Part shown: one piece after another, positions 54,695-64,000 of the stretch
How the letters are laid out: each line of letters begins with the position of its first letter
Numbering within the stretch: position 1 is the first letter of the stretch
Source of the DNA: Siphonodentalium dalli
Taxonomy: Eukaryota > Mollusca > Scaphopoda > Gadilida > Siphonodentaliidae
NCBI GenBank assembly: GCA_032622095.1
Contig: CP136064.1
Location: 196,697,948 to 196,761,947, forward strand
Length of the DNA: 64,000 nucleotides
Direction: 5' to 3'
The notes under the pieces: generated by a model
Seen by the model: only the letters and a program-made list of their open reading frames with translations
Told to the model about the DNA's origin: nothing
The model's database searches: none
Translations under genes and position numbers: made by a program

Positions 54695-54700
54695 CCCCCT
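54340..54700. repeat. Compound (C)n, (CA)n, (CT)n microsatellite
   Basis: Alternating C-runs of 10-15 and CACACA runs to 54550, then CCCTCTCC and long CT runs to about 54692. ORFs across it (Pro/His/Thr or Gly/Arg/Glu repeats) are artefacts. Confidence 0.95.
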
Positions 54701-54962
54701 CCATGTTTCCATCCTAACTCAACTTAGTTTATATATCTTCAGTTCTCCTAAAACCATCATTTCAATCCTTTCCCGTCTGATCGATACCCCTCCCTCACTT
54801 ATTGGGGAAGGGGCATGTCGCCAAAGAGGAGAATACTTCATATAAGCCCTCGGGATTTTTGTCTGATCCTCATTTCCATACATTAACTCTTCTGTTTTGC
54901 ATATTTGTAGCATCTGTATATTATGTTATCTGTTTGGATTTGGAAATAAAAATAAAAATATG

Positions 54963-55140
54963 TTTACACTAACTAGACGTACAGTGACTGAAGAGTGGGG
55001 TGTCCAAATAAATAGTCTCTATTTTCATATTGTGAACACACCTGAGCCAAGGTAATGTAACTTAATGCTACAAACATAACGGCCTTTCAGTTGCAATATA
55101 GTGGGATTTCCGACAGATGCTGTGTATTATGTTAAACATG
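54963..55140. other. Unassigned
   Basis: No recognised feature. Confidence 0.3.
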
Positions 55141-55149
55141 ACATTTGAA

Positions 55150-55360
55150 GATGGAATTTTTTGCCAGAAAATTATTTTCTGAAGTCAAAAAACTTGTATT
55201 TTTGTTATTTTGTTTTTTTGGTTATTTTGCACTATTTTTATTTCAAAATAGATTTGTCTCGCCTTGGCGACAACAACTTCCGATCAGTTGTTTGTACGGT
55301 TTATACACTCTGAGTTTACTGCAAGCGCATTGAGATCATGTTATTCATTGAATAGACAGT
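55150..55360 (-). repeat. Dispersed repeat R1, partial inverted copy
   Basis: AAAATAGATTTGTCTCG, GCGACAACAACTTCCGATC and TTGTTTGTACGG match the reverse complement of 49560-49680. CAAGCGCATTGAGATCATG also matches 3595-3613. Confidence 0.6.
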
Positions 55361-55985
55361 TTTCATTATTACCTCCCTTCCCCCGACAGAGCCATAGCGA
55401 GGCCGCTAATTGCATTTCCAAGAGTCTGCAAGAGTTCTCAAATATATGCCAGATAAACAAACCCACGATGAGTATGATTTGGATGATTTATGGAAGTTAA
55501 AATGCTTTGATTCGAAGGATATTTTACGGAGTCATGGTGAACTAATAAATCTATACTGGTCGCCAGATGTCATGTTATATTTATAAGGAATTCTACTGCA
55601 CAGAGACAATGTATTTATCGCCAAATATGAAATGAATCAGAAATGAACATATTTCGGTTGAAAATATAGATTTCGTGGAGAAAGCGACCAGACATCTGAG
55701 TGATTGCGACCTATGAAAAAACGGTAGAGGGGTAATGTCGCAAGAGCTATACTCGTCCTTGACCTCGATCAAAGGTATACTCGTAGGGTGCGCGTCTATA
55801 ATCTCAAATCGACTCCACCACCCCGCATGTATAATTTAACATATATATCAAAATGTTCCACCCACTTTGGTGTTCTAGACAACACCCGAAAAAGACCCGT
55901 TAATTAGTTGAATACAACGTGACTGCCAATGCTGAGGTGAAGGTCGAGAATATAGCACTTTATATCGACTGTATATATAGCGACA
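55361..55985. other. Unassigned; possible 5' part of the YqaJ pseudogene
   Basis: Plus-strand ORF fragments lead towards the exonuclease pseudogene but show no motif that can be named. Confidence 0.3.
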
Positions 55986-56019
55986 TTATCCTTCTATATA
56001 CCGGAAAAAAACTGCATCG

Positions 56020-56618
56020 TTATAAAATGACTGCATCAAATTATGGACGAATTTTCAGAACCAGGCTACGAGATAGTATTCTGAAGATAATGCTATATAT
56101 GGGAAAGCACATTCGTCTGCGATCGATTACGGAAAAAGTTATGAACAGTCAGCGATTGATACAAATTGGCACAAAATAGTCAAGTAAGAGTTAGTCGGCC
56201 CGGAGTGATCGTATCAGCAACGCGACCAGATATTGGTGTCAGTCTAGACGGCCTGGTCTCTGATCCTACATGCACAGGTGATGATAAGAATGGAGGATTA
56301 GAAGTGAAATGTCCAATGAGTTAACATGGACTTACAGTCGACCAGGCTTCTTCGGATCGGGGTTTTTACATTAAGAAACTGGATGAATGGTCATATACAC
56401 TCAACAGGACTCATTATTGTTTCTTCCAAATACAGGGACAGATGTATGTTAGTGGTATGAAATGGGTGGACTTTGTTGTCTGGTTTGGGCCAGGACAAGA
56501 CATATTTGTCGATAGAATAAGGTTCGATACTGAAATGTGGAATTCGCAGATATTGCCCAAACTTGACTTATTTTACAAATATGCATTTGTTCCAGAACTA
56601 TTAAACACGCAGTGTTGA
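56020..56618 (+). pseudogene. YqaJ-type (lambda exonuclease-like) nuclease, broken
   Basis: The family degrades or processes DNA ends with a PD-(D/E)XK fold; in invertebrates such genes are often multicopy and carried by mobile elements. Pieces: KMTASNYGRIF (family N-terminal LTASNFG motif) at about 56025; in another frame AIDYGKSYEQSAI at about 56130; then, from about 56200 in a third frame, PDIGVSLDGLVSD (family LGASPDG, catalytic Asp) and GGLEVKCP (E-x-K). The frame goes on to HYCFFQIQGQMYVSGMKWVD (catalytic Gln and the Q-x-Q-x-Q-M pattern). It ends at TGA 56616-56618. At least two frameshifts and an in-frame TAA right after EVKCPMS make it a pseudogene. The upstream part is not identified. 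Confidence 0.82.
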
Positions 56619-57435
56619 ACTTGGGCTTAGTATAATTCAACCTAGGAATGGAGGGTGTTGAAAGAAAGACTAATTTCCAAATAATGTATTGTATCTGCTT
56701 ATCCAGTGTCATCTTTTGCATGAATTTGTCACATGAATATATAGGTAACTCATTGTATCTTACACAATTTAAATATATATCATATAGCTAGGAAAATGTA
56801 TTTGATGGATACAACTGCAAAGATACAGTGCGCGCGTCTTTATTAAATGTGGATGATCTCTTCCCGGCCACAAATACAACAACAACATAATTTGTATAAA
56901 GACTTGCAATAGGTTTATTAGTGAATAAAACACAGATACAATTGAAGTATGTGTGTTTTATTTGCATATGAATGCACAGTAAAGCAGGGGGGTCTGCAAT
57001 TTTTTTTCGAACACTAGGCGGGGGTGGGTGGGTTACACATTTTTTTCTGGGCCTGTAATTTTTTTCCTAGAGTCATTTTTCTTCAAAATAATGGGACAAA
57101 AGGTTTTAAGAATGTTTCTATTATGTAATTGGTATGCACTTAAATCTTGGTATGGGGTTTGAGTTCACCATCAGTTAATAACGAGGGATGACACCAAGGG
57201 GTAATAAAAAGGTCAGCTTGCTAAATGTTTTCATCAAGGATCTATCAATGCACATTGAAATGGAAAGGCTCAGATTTAAATAGTTCTATTAAAAATCGTT
57301 TATTCAACCTGATATAAATGAAAACATAACACAATAATAGATTCTTCAAATAAATGTAAACTCTTCACTGAACTCTTCAAATAAAATAGACTATTCAAAA
57401 AACCATAATAAAATAAAACAAAGGTGTTAAAACAA
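56619..57435. other. Unassigned
   Basis: T-runs and a short pair of related phrases (GGCCTGTAATTTTTTTCC near 57050, and GAATTTTTTCCTGACC near 58008). No gene. Confidence 0.3.
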
Positions 57436-57439
57436 ACTT

Positions 57440-57745
57440 TGACCGATTTCAACGATATTCGGTATATGGGTCTGGGATCACCCCTAGATGGGAGCTGTCA
57501 AATTTGAATGATTTTTTATGAACAATATGGCCACTGGTAGCCATCTTGGATTTTACTCTTTGCATCACTAAATCCTGAATACACCCTGCAGAGCTTATCC
57601 CTCATCCATCAACCTTCATATGGATCTTCGGTGTGACCATTCGATGGGTGCCTACCCCGAATTTTGTAAAAATGGGAGCCTCCATTTTTCCCCAATTTTT
57701 AAAAACAAACATGGTTACCAGCAGCCATCTTGGATTTAAAATGTC
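57440..57745. repeat. Two diverged copies of a unit of about 190 bp
   Basis: TGGCCACTGGTAGCCATCTT at 57529 and TGGTTACCAGCAGCCATCTT at 57711 stand at matching places. Before each lies a related piece around GATGGGAGC / AATGGGAGCC. They may be fragments of a dispersed repeat. Confidence 0.45.
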
Positions 57746-58957
57746 AATCCATCAGCATTCCCTACAGCCCACATTTATTGGACAATTGTTTTGAAACTTA
57801 ACAGTCTTGTTGGTAAATAAAAAGTAGGAATGCTTCTATAATCATGATACGGAACATTCATCGGATAAGAACAGGAAACATGAGTAAAATAGTAATTTGA
57901 AGCAGTTTGGAGGGGGTGGGTCCCTACCCCAGAATCGGAAAAAATAAAAATTAGGGGCTGGTGGGTACCCAGAGGGCGGAAAAAATTAAAAAGCGACTAG
58001 TGTCCGGAATTTTTTCCTGACCACAACCCCCCCCCCCCCCCCCCGCCGAATACAGTGATTTATTTCTAATGTACCCGGGTACGACGTCCTGCGTATTATC
58101 TCACTCTATGGCGATAAACTCCTCTGAAAATGTATTCGGTAGTTTTCGCCGGTCGCTGTGCGAACACATTTCAAATGTCCGAACGTAAAGTACAGTTATC
58201 CAGAGTTATCGCGAACATTCCCCCCCCCCCCCCCGATAGGTGTAATTGTGTACACACTATCAGATGCTGAAGAAAATGTCGGTAAGTGATTATTCTTATA
58301 TAAAGCATAAGATTTGTCATCGCAATGGGTCCCGGGGGGCATACTCTGGTTGTCAAATAAATGCAGAAGATTTTGGGATAATGCGACAACTTTGTCTTAG
58401 CCAGTTGGTGTGTTTTTTTGGAGGATTTACTTTTTTATTTCATAAGTCACACTCGATCAAACTGACTGTGAAATTGAATGTGACTGTCGCACTGGTCATC
58501 ATCCAGGCAACAAATTGATGGATGTGGTTTGTGGGATAGGGGTCCTTGTGGGGGCAATCTTGGGGATTGAATACAACAGGTGATTTGTTGCACAAACTGA
58601 TGGCTGTTTGATGGGGGGGGGGAGTCTCTGAGATTGTGCTGGGAAAAAAAGTCACTTCTTGTTGCCAATCAAAATTCATGGAATCGACTACAAATATATA
58701 AGAAGAAGAACAGTGGATCAAGTACACCCGAATTCAACATTGCCAACTGCTGGGGCCTGGGGAAAATCTCATGTCGGCGTCAAAATGTGTCATTAAGTCA
58801 ATATTTTGACGAAGAGAATGAGCTGGGTATGTCAGGATTATATTTTAGCACCCCGTTGTCAAAAACATGGGAATTGTAACAGTATTTTTTATTTAGCGTC
58901 TCCCCAGCACGGTTTTAGTTAGTCGTCATTGAGAATCGTACCATTTTAAGATCTTAA
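57746..58957. other. Unassigned, with C-runs; possible donor site at 58281
   Basis: C-runs of 15-18 at 58027-58043 and 58218-58233. A plus-strand phrase TCAGATGCTGAAGAAAATG ending in TCG|GTAAGTG (donor at about 58280/58281) could close a small exon. No matching upstream acceptor was chosen. Confidence 0.3.
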
Positions 58958-59154
58958 CCTTTCATGAAAATTTCCTGAAATTTTGAGAAAACCCCTGTGC
59001 CAGTGCATTGTCTTATATAAGCGAGTCGCACATAGGGCGCCTCACATATATAAGAGAATGCGTTGGCCTAACAATATTTACCTTGACATTGTAAGCCAGT
59101 GCTCTTGCACGTGGTCGTTAATGCTGCATCAGCACAGCTCCTGTCATGAAAGGG
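58958..59154. mobile_element. piggyBac-like MITE, copy 3 (197 bp, TTAA on both sides)
   Basis: TTAA at 58954-58957 and 59155-59158. The right end reads CTCCTGTCATGAAAGGG|TTAA and the left TTAA|CCTTTCATGA. Inside, TGCATTGTCTTATATAAGCG and TATATAAGAGAATGCG form inverted arms, followed by CTAACAATATTTACCTTGAC. TTAA target and CCC-type termini support piggyBac mobilisation. The left terminal repeat is partly decayed. Confidence 0.78.
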
Positions 59155-59198
59155 TTAATAACGGTTAGTATTAAGTCATTTTAGGATTAGTTGCCACT

Positions 59199-59272
59199 TA
59201 GATAATGCCATGAATTTCTACTCTACATCGCCCATATCCAGAGTAGCAGAGATTCATGGCATGGTCGACCGG
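59199..59272. mobile_element. Short hairpin MITE, copy 3 (decayed ends)
   Basis: TAGATAATGCCATGAATTTC and GATTCATGGCATGGTCGA are complementary arms of the same family as 410-483. TAGTTGCCAC at 59188-59197 and TAGTTGCTAC at 59273-59282 flank it, a probable target duplication with one change. Confidence 0.7.
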
Positions 59273-59282
59273 TAGTTGCTAC

Positions 59283-59700
59283 GAATTAATGCTACATGTA
59301 GTCACCGGGAACCATCTTACCACAGTCACAGACCACATCATGTCACATACAGATAACATGGGGCAGATATGTAATTGCAATATATGGGGTTAGTTATGAC
59401 AGCGCCTGATGTTTATGTTTTTGAAATAATATCCTTTACTATATTTCTTGTTGACACTTCTAAATCAGGGTCGTGACCACAGGGTTTATGTGCCTAACCC
59501 CACCCCTCCAACTTTGATCAACGGTTTTTACAGATAGAAATTTCATGGATTATAGATAGACATTTTATGACACATTGTTTAATTTTCCAACCACTAAATG
59601 GCAGGGAATTTGTCGGTGGGTTTTGATAAAATTATCAAATAAGTGGTTTTGGTAATCTTTGTTACTTTTAGTGTTATTGTGTTCTTATTCTTGTTTTCAG
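59283..59700. other. Unassigned
   Basis: No recognised feature apart from a pyrimidine-rich tract and AG at 59688-59700 that could serve as an acceptor. Confidence 0.3.
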
Positions 59701-59802
59701 TCTGATGACGGCTCATCGGTTAGTCTTAGCCTTTCATCAACAGATTCGTTAGAATCGCCGTCACCACATCCAACGCCTGCCGAAGAGGTAGCGCTGGGAT
59801 GA
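59701..59802 (+). CDS. Candidate terminal exon, Ser/Pro-rich, 33 codons plus stop
   Basis: Follows TTCTTGTTTTCAG. It reads SDDGSSVSLSLSSTDSLESP, then PHPTPAEEVALG and TGA. Low-complexity acidic Ser-rich tails of this kind are common at real C-termini, but no further exon of this gene is proven. The donor-like site at 58281, which ends a similarly acidic SDAEENV phrase, might be its partner. Confidence 0.3.
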   Translation, partial: SDDGSSVSLSLSSTDSLESPSPHPTPAEEVALG

Positions 59803-59853
59803 GGACAAGAGGTGGGGTGAGGACTAGAGGTGGGGTGAGGACAAGAGGATTAA
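59799..59853. repeat. 18-bp tandem repeat, three units
   Basis: GAGGACAAGAGGTGGGGT recurs as GAGGACTAGAGGTGGGGT and as a partial third unit. Confidence 0.85.
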
Positions 59854-60110
59854 GCAGGTATTTACATATTGAGAGTATTGGTGAAGTCTTTATTTATTAA
59901 ATTTTACTCAGGAGAGGTTGTGATCAAATTGAAATTTTAGAACACTTCATTTGTGTTTTGTCCGGAATTCAGGTATAGGTACATATTTGCAACACCACCA
60001 TAAACTTGTATAGATAAGTACTGGTACACGGTAAATTTGGTGCTGTGACGTTATAGGTTCCGCATGTGCCACGGCATTTCACACGGCATTTTTTATTGCG
60101 TAGGCCAATT

Positions 60111-60411
60111 TCAAGGACTGAATATCGCTCCACGAATTCTACTGCACCAGTATGTGGTATGAAGCAATACATCCCACTGAAAATGGCAAAACACTTCACA
60201 CTGGAAGGCAATACCGATAGCTACCAGTATGGCTGAATTGGTCATTGTCGCATGGTTTCGAGCATAAAGACATCCAAGATCTTCCAAATGTGCAAAAAAG
60301 TTACCCATCATCTCAAAAGTCGATTCCACTACGATACGGAACTGTAGTGCCAGAGAAATCCCATTCAAATCGTGGGGATGCCCATTCAAATGCCGTTGAA
60401 ATTCCACTCTG
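60111..60411 (-). CDS. Candidate exon of an unknown gene
   Basis: On the minus strand TTTTTTATCAG|AG precedes an open frame reading VEFQRHLNGHPHDLNGISL, then LQFRIVVESTFEMMGNFF, HATMTNSAILVAIGIAFQ and WDVLLHTTYW. The composition is protein-like and 98 codons are open, but I do not recognise the family. It may belong to a mobile element or a host gene continuing outside. Confidence 0.3.
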
Positions 60412-60588
60412 ATAAAAAAACAAATACTTATTATAATAATAATTAGCAGATGACTAATCTAAAATCGCGTTCATGGTGTTTCAAGATGCTGGGCGTCTTT
60501 TTGCACCTTTGGGACATCCTGGGTGTCTTTTGGCACTTGTGAGATATCCTGGGTCTGTTTGCACGTGTTAGAAGTATAACGAGCGTTC
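60412..60588. other. Unassigned
   Basis: A phrase close to GGGCGTCTTTTTGCACCTTT is partly repeated twice at 60488-60560 (about 35-bp steps). Confidence 0.4.
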
Positions 60589-60937
60589 GCATAAATCATA
60601 ACAAAATCAATCACTCAATTTATTATGTTTATTATAATGTAATTATTCTGCCCGCCAGGGCGTCTTGATTGTCAATTGAAGTATATTATATTCTATTCTA
60701 TTCATATTGGAACTTAGAACAATTGACCATTTATGTTTATTGTATACCATATTATGTCATTCATTAACATTTTCTTGTTTCGTCGAAATGACTTTCGTAA
60801 CAGAAACGGTGCCGTTCATGTAGATGAACGATATACATACACTCTTATACGTGCATATATATACATAATGATCACGTGTCAGTTAATCCTCGTTGAACAA
60901 TCGTAAATAATACAAGTGATGCACACTTGCAGACCAA

Positions 60938-61050
60938 TCACAACTGAAACCTGAACTTGAACTTTGAATTAGCCATCCTCTTCCTCAATACGTCATCAAA
61001 TTCTTTGCTCATCGCCACCGTGAAATGTTCTTTCCACCCTCCAACTCCAC
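60938..61050 (-). CDS. Second SULT terminal exon (partial gene)
   Basis: Same 113-nt length, acceptor (TTTTGCAG|GT) and stop as exon 5 of the complete gene, 48350 bp away. It reads GVGGWKEHFTVAMSKEF and ends KFRFQL. It is still open, which suggests that selection kept it or that duplication is not very old. The last residue of the KxxxTVxxxE dimerisation motif is Lys instead of Glu here. Exons 1-4 should lie at higher coordinates; none is recognisable up to 64000, so the gene either continues outside the window or is a 3' fragment. Confidence 0.8.
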
Positions 61051-61175
61051 CTGCAAAAGGTGTATGATATTTAATTAGCTAGATTCGAGCGTAATTTGGT
61101 CTTGATATTTGTTACATTTTGGACGTCTCAGTCGAAGTTCATGTGGTGGCCCTGTTCCTAAGTTCACGGAAGCCA

Positions 61176-61689
61176 TGGATTATCTCTTTAAATAAAAAAT
61201 TTGAAATAGTTGCGTGGGTATAAAATAATAAATATGAACTGAAGACCCCTGTCCGGAAAAGCTTCTATCAATTAGTATTGATTTTATTTCGAATGTTTTA
61301 TTGGGACCGTTTATTTGTCTATTTTTAGAACAGACCATTCGTGTGATACCATATAGCGATAGAGAGCATTAGGCTGTTCCTATGGCTACGTACCGAACGT
61401 CAAATGTCCCAGATTGATTGATTGTATTGTTTTATTCCAAAGTTATAAGCGATAATGAGTATAATTTATGTTTATTTGTGACAAAATTACACCATAAAAT
61501 TTCTGGTCTCTGTTAGCAGTAATCACTATTTTTCGTTAGCTAAACAACCACACCTTTATAAACCAGAAAATATTCGAAATAAAATGAATATTAATCGATA
61601 GAAGCATTTCCGGACAGGAGTCTTCGATTCAGATCTAATATTTTATACCCCGGTAACTATATAATACATGTTTACAAAGAGATAATCCA
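61176..61689. mobile_element. 514-bp element with long inverted repeats
   Basis: TGGATTATCTCTTT at the left end and AAAGAGATAATCCA at the right. Further in, GTATAAAATA, CTGTCCGGAAAAGCTTCTAT and ATTTTATTTCGAA have complements in the right arm, so the arms extend over about 110 bp with gaps. Its absence from 12224-13176 proves that it is an insertion or that the other copy lost it. No coding capacity. Confidence 0.78.
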
Positions 61690-62028
61690 CCTTTTAACCC
61701 TCTGTTTACTAAATATAGAAGTTCCTTTATAGCAAAATATTCAGATGACAAGTTCAACAATTACAGGGCCATACAAGCAATTTGTTGAATTTATTATCTG
61801 AACAATTCCTATACCAAGGAATATGAATATTTCTGTGCTATTATTATCTGTTTGTCTGCCTTTCGTCTATTTATATTTCCTTTACACCCCTCGATGAAGA
61901 TACATATTGGATCATTCTAATGTATACTTTCGGAACTGAATAGCAGAATCTATAAATAACAAATGGCGTCATTCTTTCCGAGCGTGAAACTAACATATCA
62001 TGTTACATATTATAATTCGTGTATCTGG

Positions 62029-63275
62029 GCTAGTTCATCGATTGCTTTCTGTGGGTAGGTGGTACATGTATCTGCGTAGTAAAGTAATTTCCACACGAAA
62101 TTAACCCTTAAATGGTATTTCATCCCCCCCCCCATAAACTGACAACAACGTGACATGTGACACAAACCCCCTATATATAAAACAAACAAACGAAGACATT
62201 ACTGTAATACTGTATCAAGTTTTAATGATTCCAACTGATGAAAACATGTAGAAGTGTGACTCAGCACGTTACATGAATGTGCCTTTTCAAGTGTACTCAA
62301 TCCGTAGCTTTAGATATGAGTTGGTAATTGCACGGGTTATGGCAATAATTACGACTAACTATAGAGATTTAGCTTGTCCTGGAATGATGGGACATGTGAT
62401 TAGGGTTAAGGCTATAGGGAGGGCTAGGAATATGTGTGGGGTTAGGGATGGGAATATTGTTAGGGTTGAGTCACACTCTTAGATATAACAATCCGTTTGG
62501 GTACTCCATGATACCTAAACATATCTCGATACCAAAGCGTTTGGTATTATCGATCATTGGGTATTATATATGACCGAAAAATCAACGAGCTTCTGGTACT
62601 ACTCAGAACCAAATGGGTAACCCCAAGCTGATTGGATGTGGCGATCACGTGAAGGGGGGAAATGGCGGCGTCCGATTTAGGCGATTGTGTTTTTTTTACA
62701 ATGTATAACTACGGAGAAAACACAACATAATAGCCGGCTTACACATTTTATGCTCGATCTGTCCTCGGCATCGGCTTACACTTTATTGCGTGTCCCTAAT
62801 TATTTACGATGACTGGTGGTATTTAAATTATTTTTTGGTGCGAAATTGGACCTAACTTGGTTCTTATAAACCTGGAATATTGTTAGCACTGTCTGGATTA
62901 TGTTTGTATGTGAATCGGACAAGGTGTTATAATCTCCGAAAATCGGCCGATGGTTAATCATTGATAAACTGAACTGAAAGCAGCAATCGGCAGTGATCTG
63001 ACCAACAGCAAGTTGCAACAGGCAACACTTGACACGACAGTGTTGTGAATTTCAAAACACAGATACCACACCGTGTACGTGGTATCGCCAAACCCGATGG
63101 TATCACCAAACCAGACCATGTGGATTTGATTAATGAACATATCTTCCCTCAGATGAATCTATATATCTCCCAGGTAAATGGTGATATCCACTATTCAAAA
63201 CATAATTTCGCAAAGCAGAAAGTTCCCTCAATGGGATAGCGACCATAGCTTGCTCTCACCCCGATAAATTTAATA
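62029..63275. other. Unassigned
   Basis: Contains a C-run (62126-62134) and a G-rich stretch with GGGTTAGGG-like phrases at 62395-62468. Overlapping ORFs on both strands show no motifs. No upstream exon of the second SULT copy was found here. Confidence 0.35.
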
Positions 63276-64000
63276 GAAATTCCCGCTCATTTACGATTTT
63301 ATCATAAATAATAGACACTGTTTGACGTTAGGTAGTTCGTTTGAAACATAATTATCAGCCATATAGATGGCGGATAATGCGTGTATCAATAGAAAAATAT
63401 ATGTTTAATTAACCATAAAATTGTCTAGCCTAGGGGGTGCATTAAAAAAATATAGGTGAACACCCCCAACACGGACACTCTATAGCCACGTCCCTGCTAA
63501 CTCATGATTTACACTGATTTAATGTTTCCAATTCCTTGTACAGTTCCGGGCCTATAATGTCGAATAACACAGAATAGCCTATGCCATTAATATGACATTA
63601 GAACATAAAACACAAACAATCATACACGTTTTCACCCTTGTACATGCACTCCCACCATAAATATGATCCATGTGCCGGCCTGTCCGAATGATAATTGGAA
63701 TATTTTCAAGCAGAAATGGTAAAAATGTGAAGTATATCATTAGCATCTTTGACATCCCATATCTGGTTTGGCGACATCTCGATCTGCGGCTTTGATGCCC
63801 GAAATTATGGTGGGTACCCACACTTGGACACAGATAGTATTTTTGCGAACCGCTCTGCAAGCTAGACAATATTATGGTTAATTAAACATATATTTTCTAT
63901 CGATACACGCATTATCCGCCGTCTGTGACTGATAATTATGTTTCAAACGAACTACCTAACGTCAAAAAGTGTCTATTATTTGTAAATGAGCCGGAATTTC
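63276..64000. mobile_element. Element with about 145-bp terminal inverted repeats, cut by window end
   Basis: 63276-63420 (GAAATTCCCGCTCATTTAC, AATAATAGACACTGTTTGAC, GGTAGTTCGTTTGAAACATA) is the reverse complement of 63870-64000. The 450-bp interior has no recognised coding region; the 96-codon minus ORF at 63579-63869 shows no transposase motif. The right end may lie beyond 64000. Confidence 0.75.

Larger units (their letters stand above)
53811..54962 (+). mobile_element. LINE 3' end with microsatellite-rich 3' UTR
   Basis: Comprises the C-terminal coding fragment at 53835-54065, a long 3' UTR that includes C/CA/CT microsatellites, and a terminal AAAT-type repeat (AAATAAAAATAAAAATA) at 54942-54960. 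Plus-strand orientation. Heavily 5'-truncated, as is usual for LINEs. Confidence 0.6.
60589..62028. repeat. Duplicated block A, second copy
   Basis: Counterpart of 12224-13176, in the same orientation, with a 514-bp element inserted at 61176-61689 and about a dozen bases lost at that point. It carries a second terminal SULT exon. Confidence 0.8.

Noticed and set aside
54318-54845. 175-codon ORF rich in His, Pro, Thr and Ser
   Set aside because: Produced by C, CA and CT microsatellites.
62395-62470. GGGTTAGGG-like phrases resembling telomere repeats
   Set aside because: The spacing is irregular and only a few units match TTAGGG exactly. It reads as a degenerate G-rich stretch.

Overview
The window looks like AT-rich genomic DNA from an invertebrate metazoan, probably marine, phylum unresolved. 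The genes are split by introns with GT/AG borders. The intergenic space is filled with APE-type non-LTR retrotransposons, Helitron-like arrays, small inverted-repeat elements, satellites and microsatellites. No bacterial operons, CRISPR arrays, rRNA or tRNA genes are visible. Most short ORFs in the window have no support and are left out.

The one well-supported host gene is a cytosolic sulfotransferase (SULT) on the minus strand, 27714 down to 12588. Five exons (196, 318, 95, 166 and 113 nt) join in phase to a predicted 295-residue protein, the usual size of the family. It carries the PAPS-binding loop, the catalytic His, the RNPKD 3'-phosphate motif and the C-terminal dimerisation motif. Intron 4 (about 7.5 kb) holds a nearly complete LINE on the opposite strand (13693-18306) and a decayed RT fragment. 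The last exon and about 950 bp around it recur at 60589-62028, so part of a second SULT copy lies at the right, its other exons unseen.

Layout. 1-7900: tandem repeats, short hairpin elements (two with 9-bp target duplications) and dispersed repeats. 7931-9750: a 1.8-kb foldback element. 12.6-27.7 kb: the SULT gene with its transposon load. 27.9-31.4 kb and 33.1-34.95 kb: two decayed LINEs on the minus strand. 35.5-45.7 kb: head-to-tail arrays of non-autonomous Helitron-like elements on the minus strand (TC start, hairpin, CTAG end), with older insertions nested inside and a TCAACAAT-type satellite around them. 46.8-50.1 kb: dispersed repeats. 50.1-53.3 kb: an RT remnant between two 0.75-kb direct repeats. 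53.8-54.96 kb: a LINE 3' end with a large C/CA/CT microsatellite. 56.0-56.6 kb: a YqaJ-type exonuclease pseudogene. 58.9-64 kb: more inverted-repeat elements and the partial SULT duplication.

The points most worth a second look are: the Helitron-like concatemer sitting inside one TA microsatellite; the LINE whose ORF1 and ORF2 share one frame, separated by a single UAG with no AUG for ORF2; and the family of 74-83 bp hairpin elements with 9-bp target duplications. Everything here was read by eye, so repeat boundaries are accurate to a few bases at best and identities are estimates.
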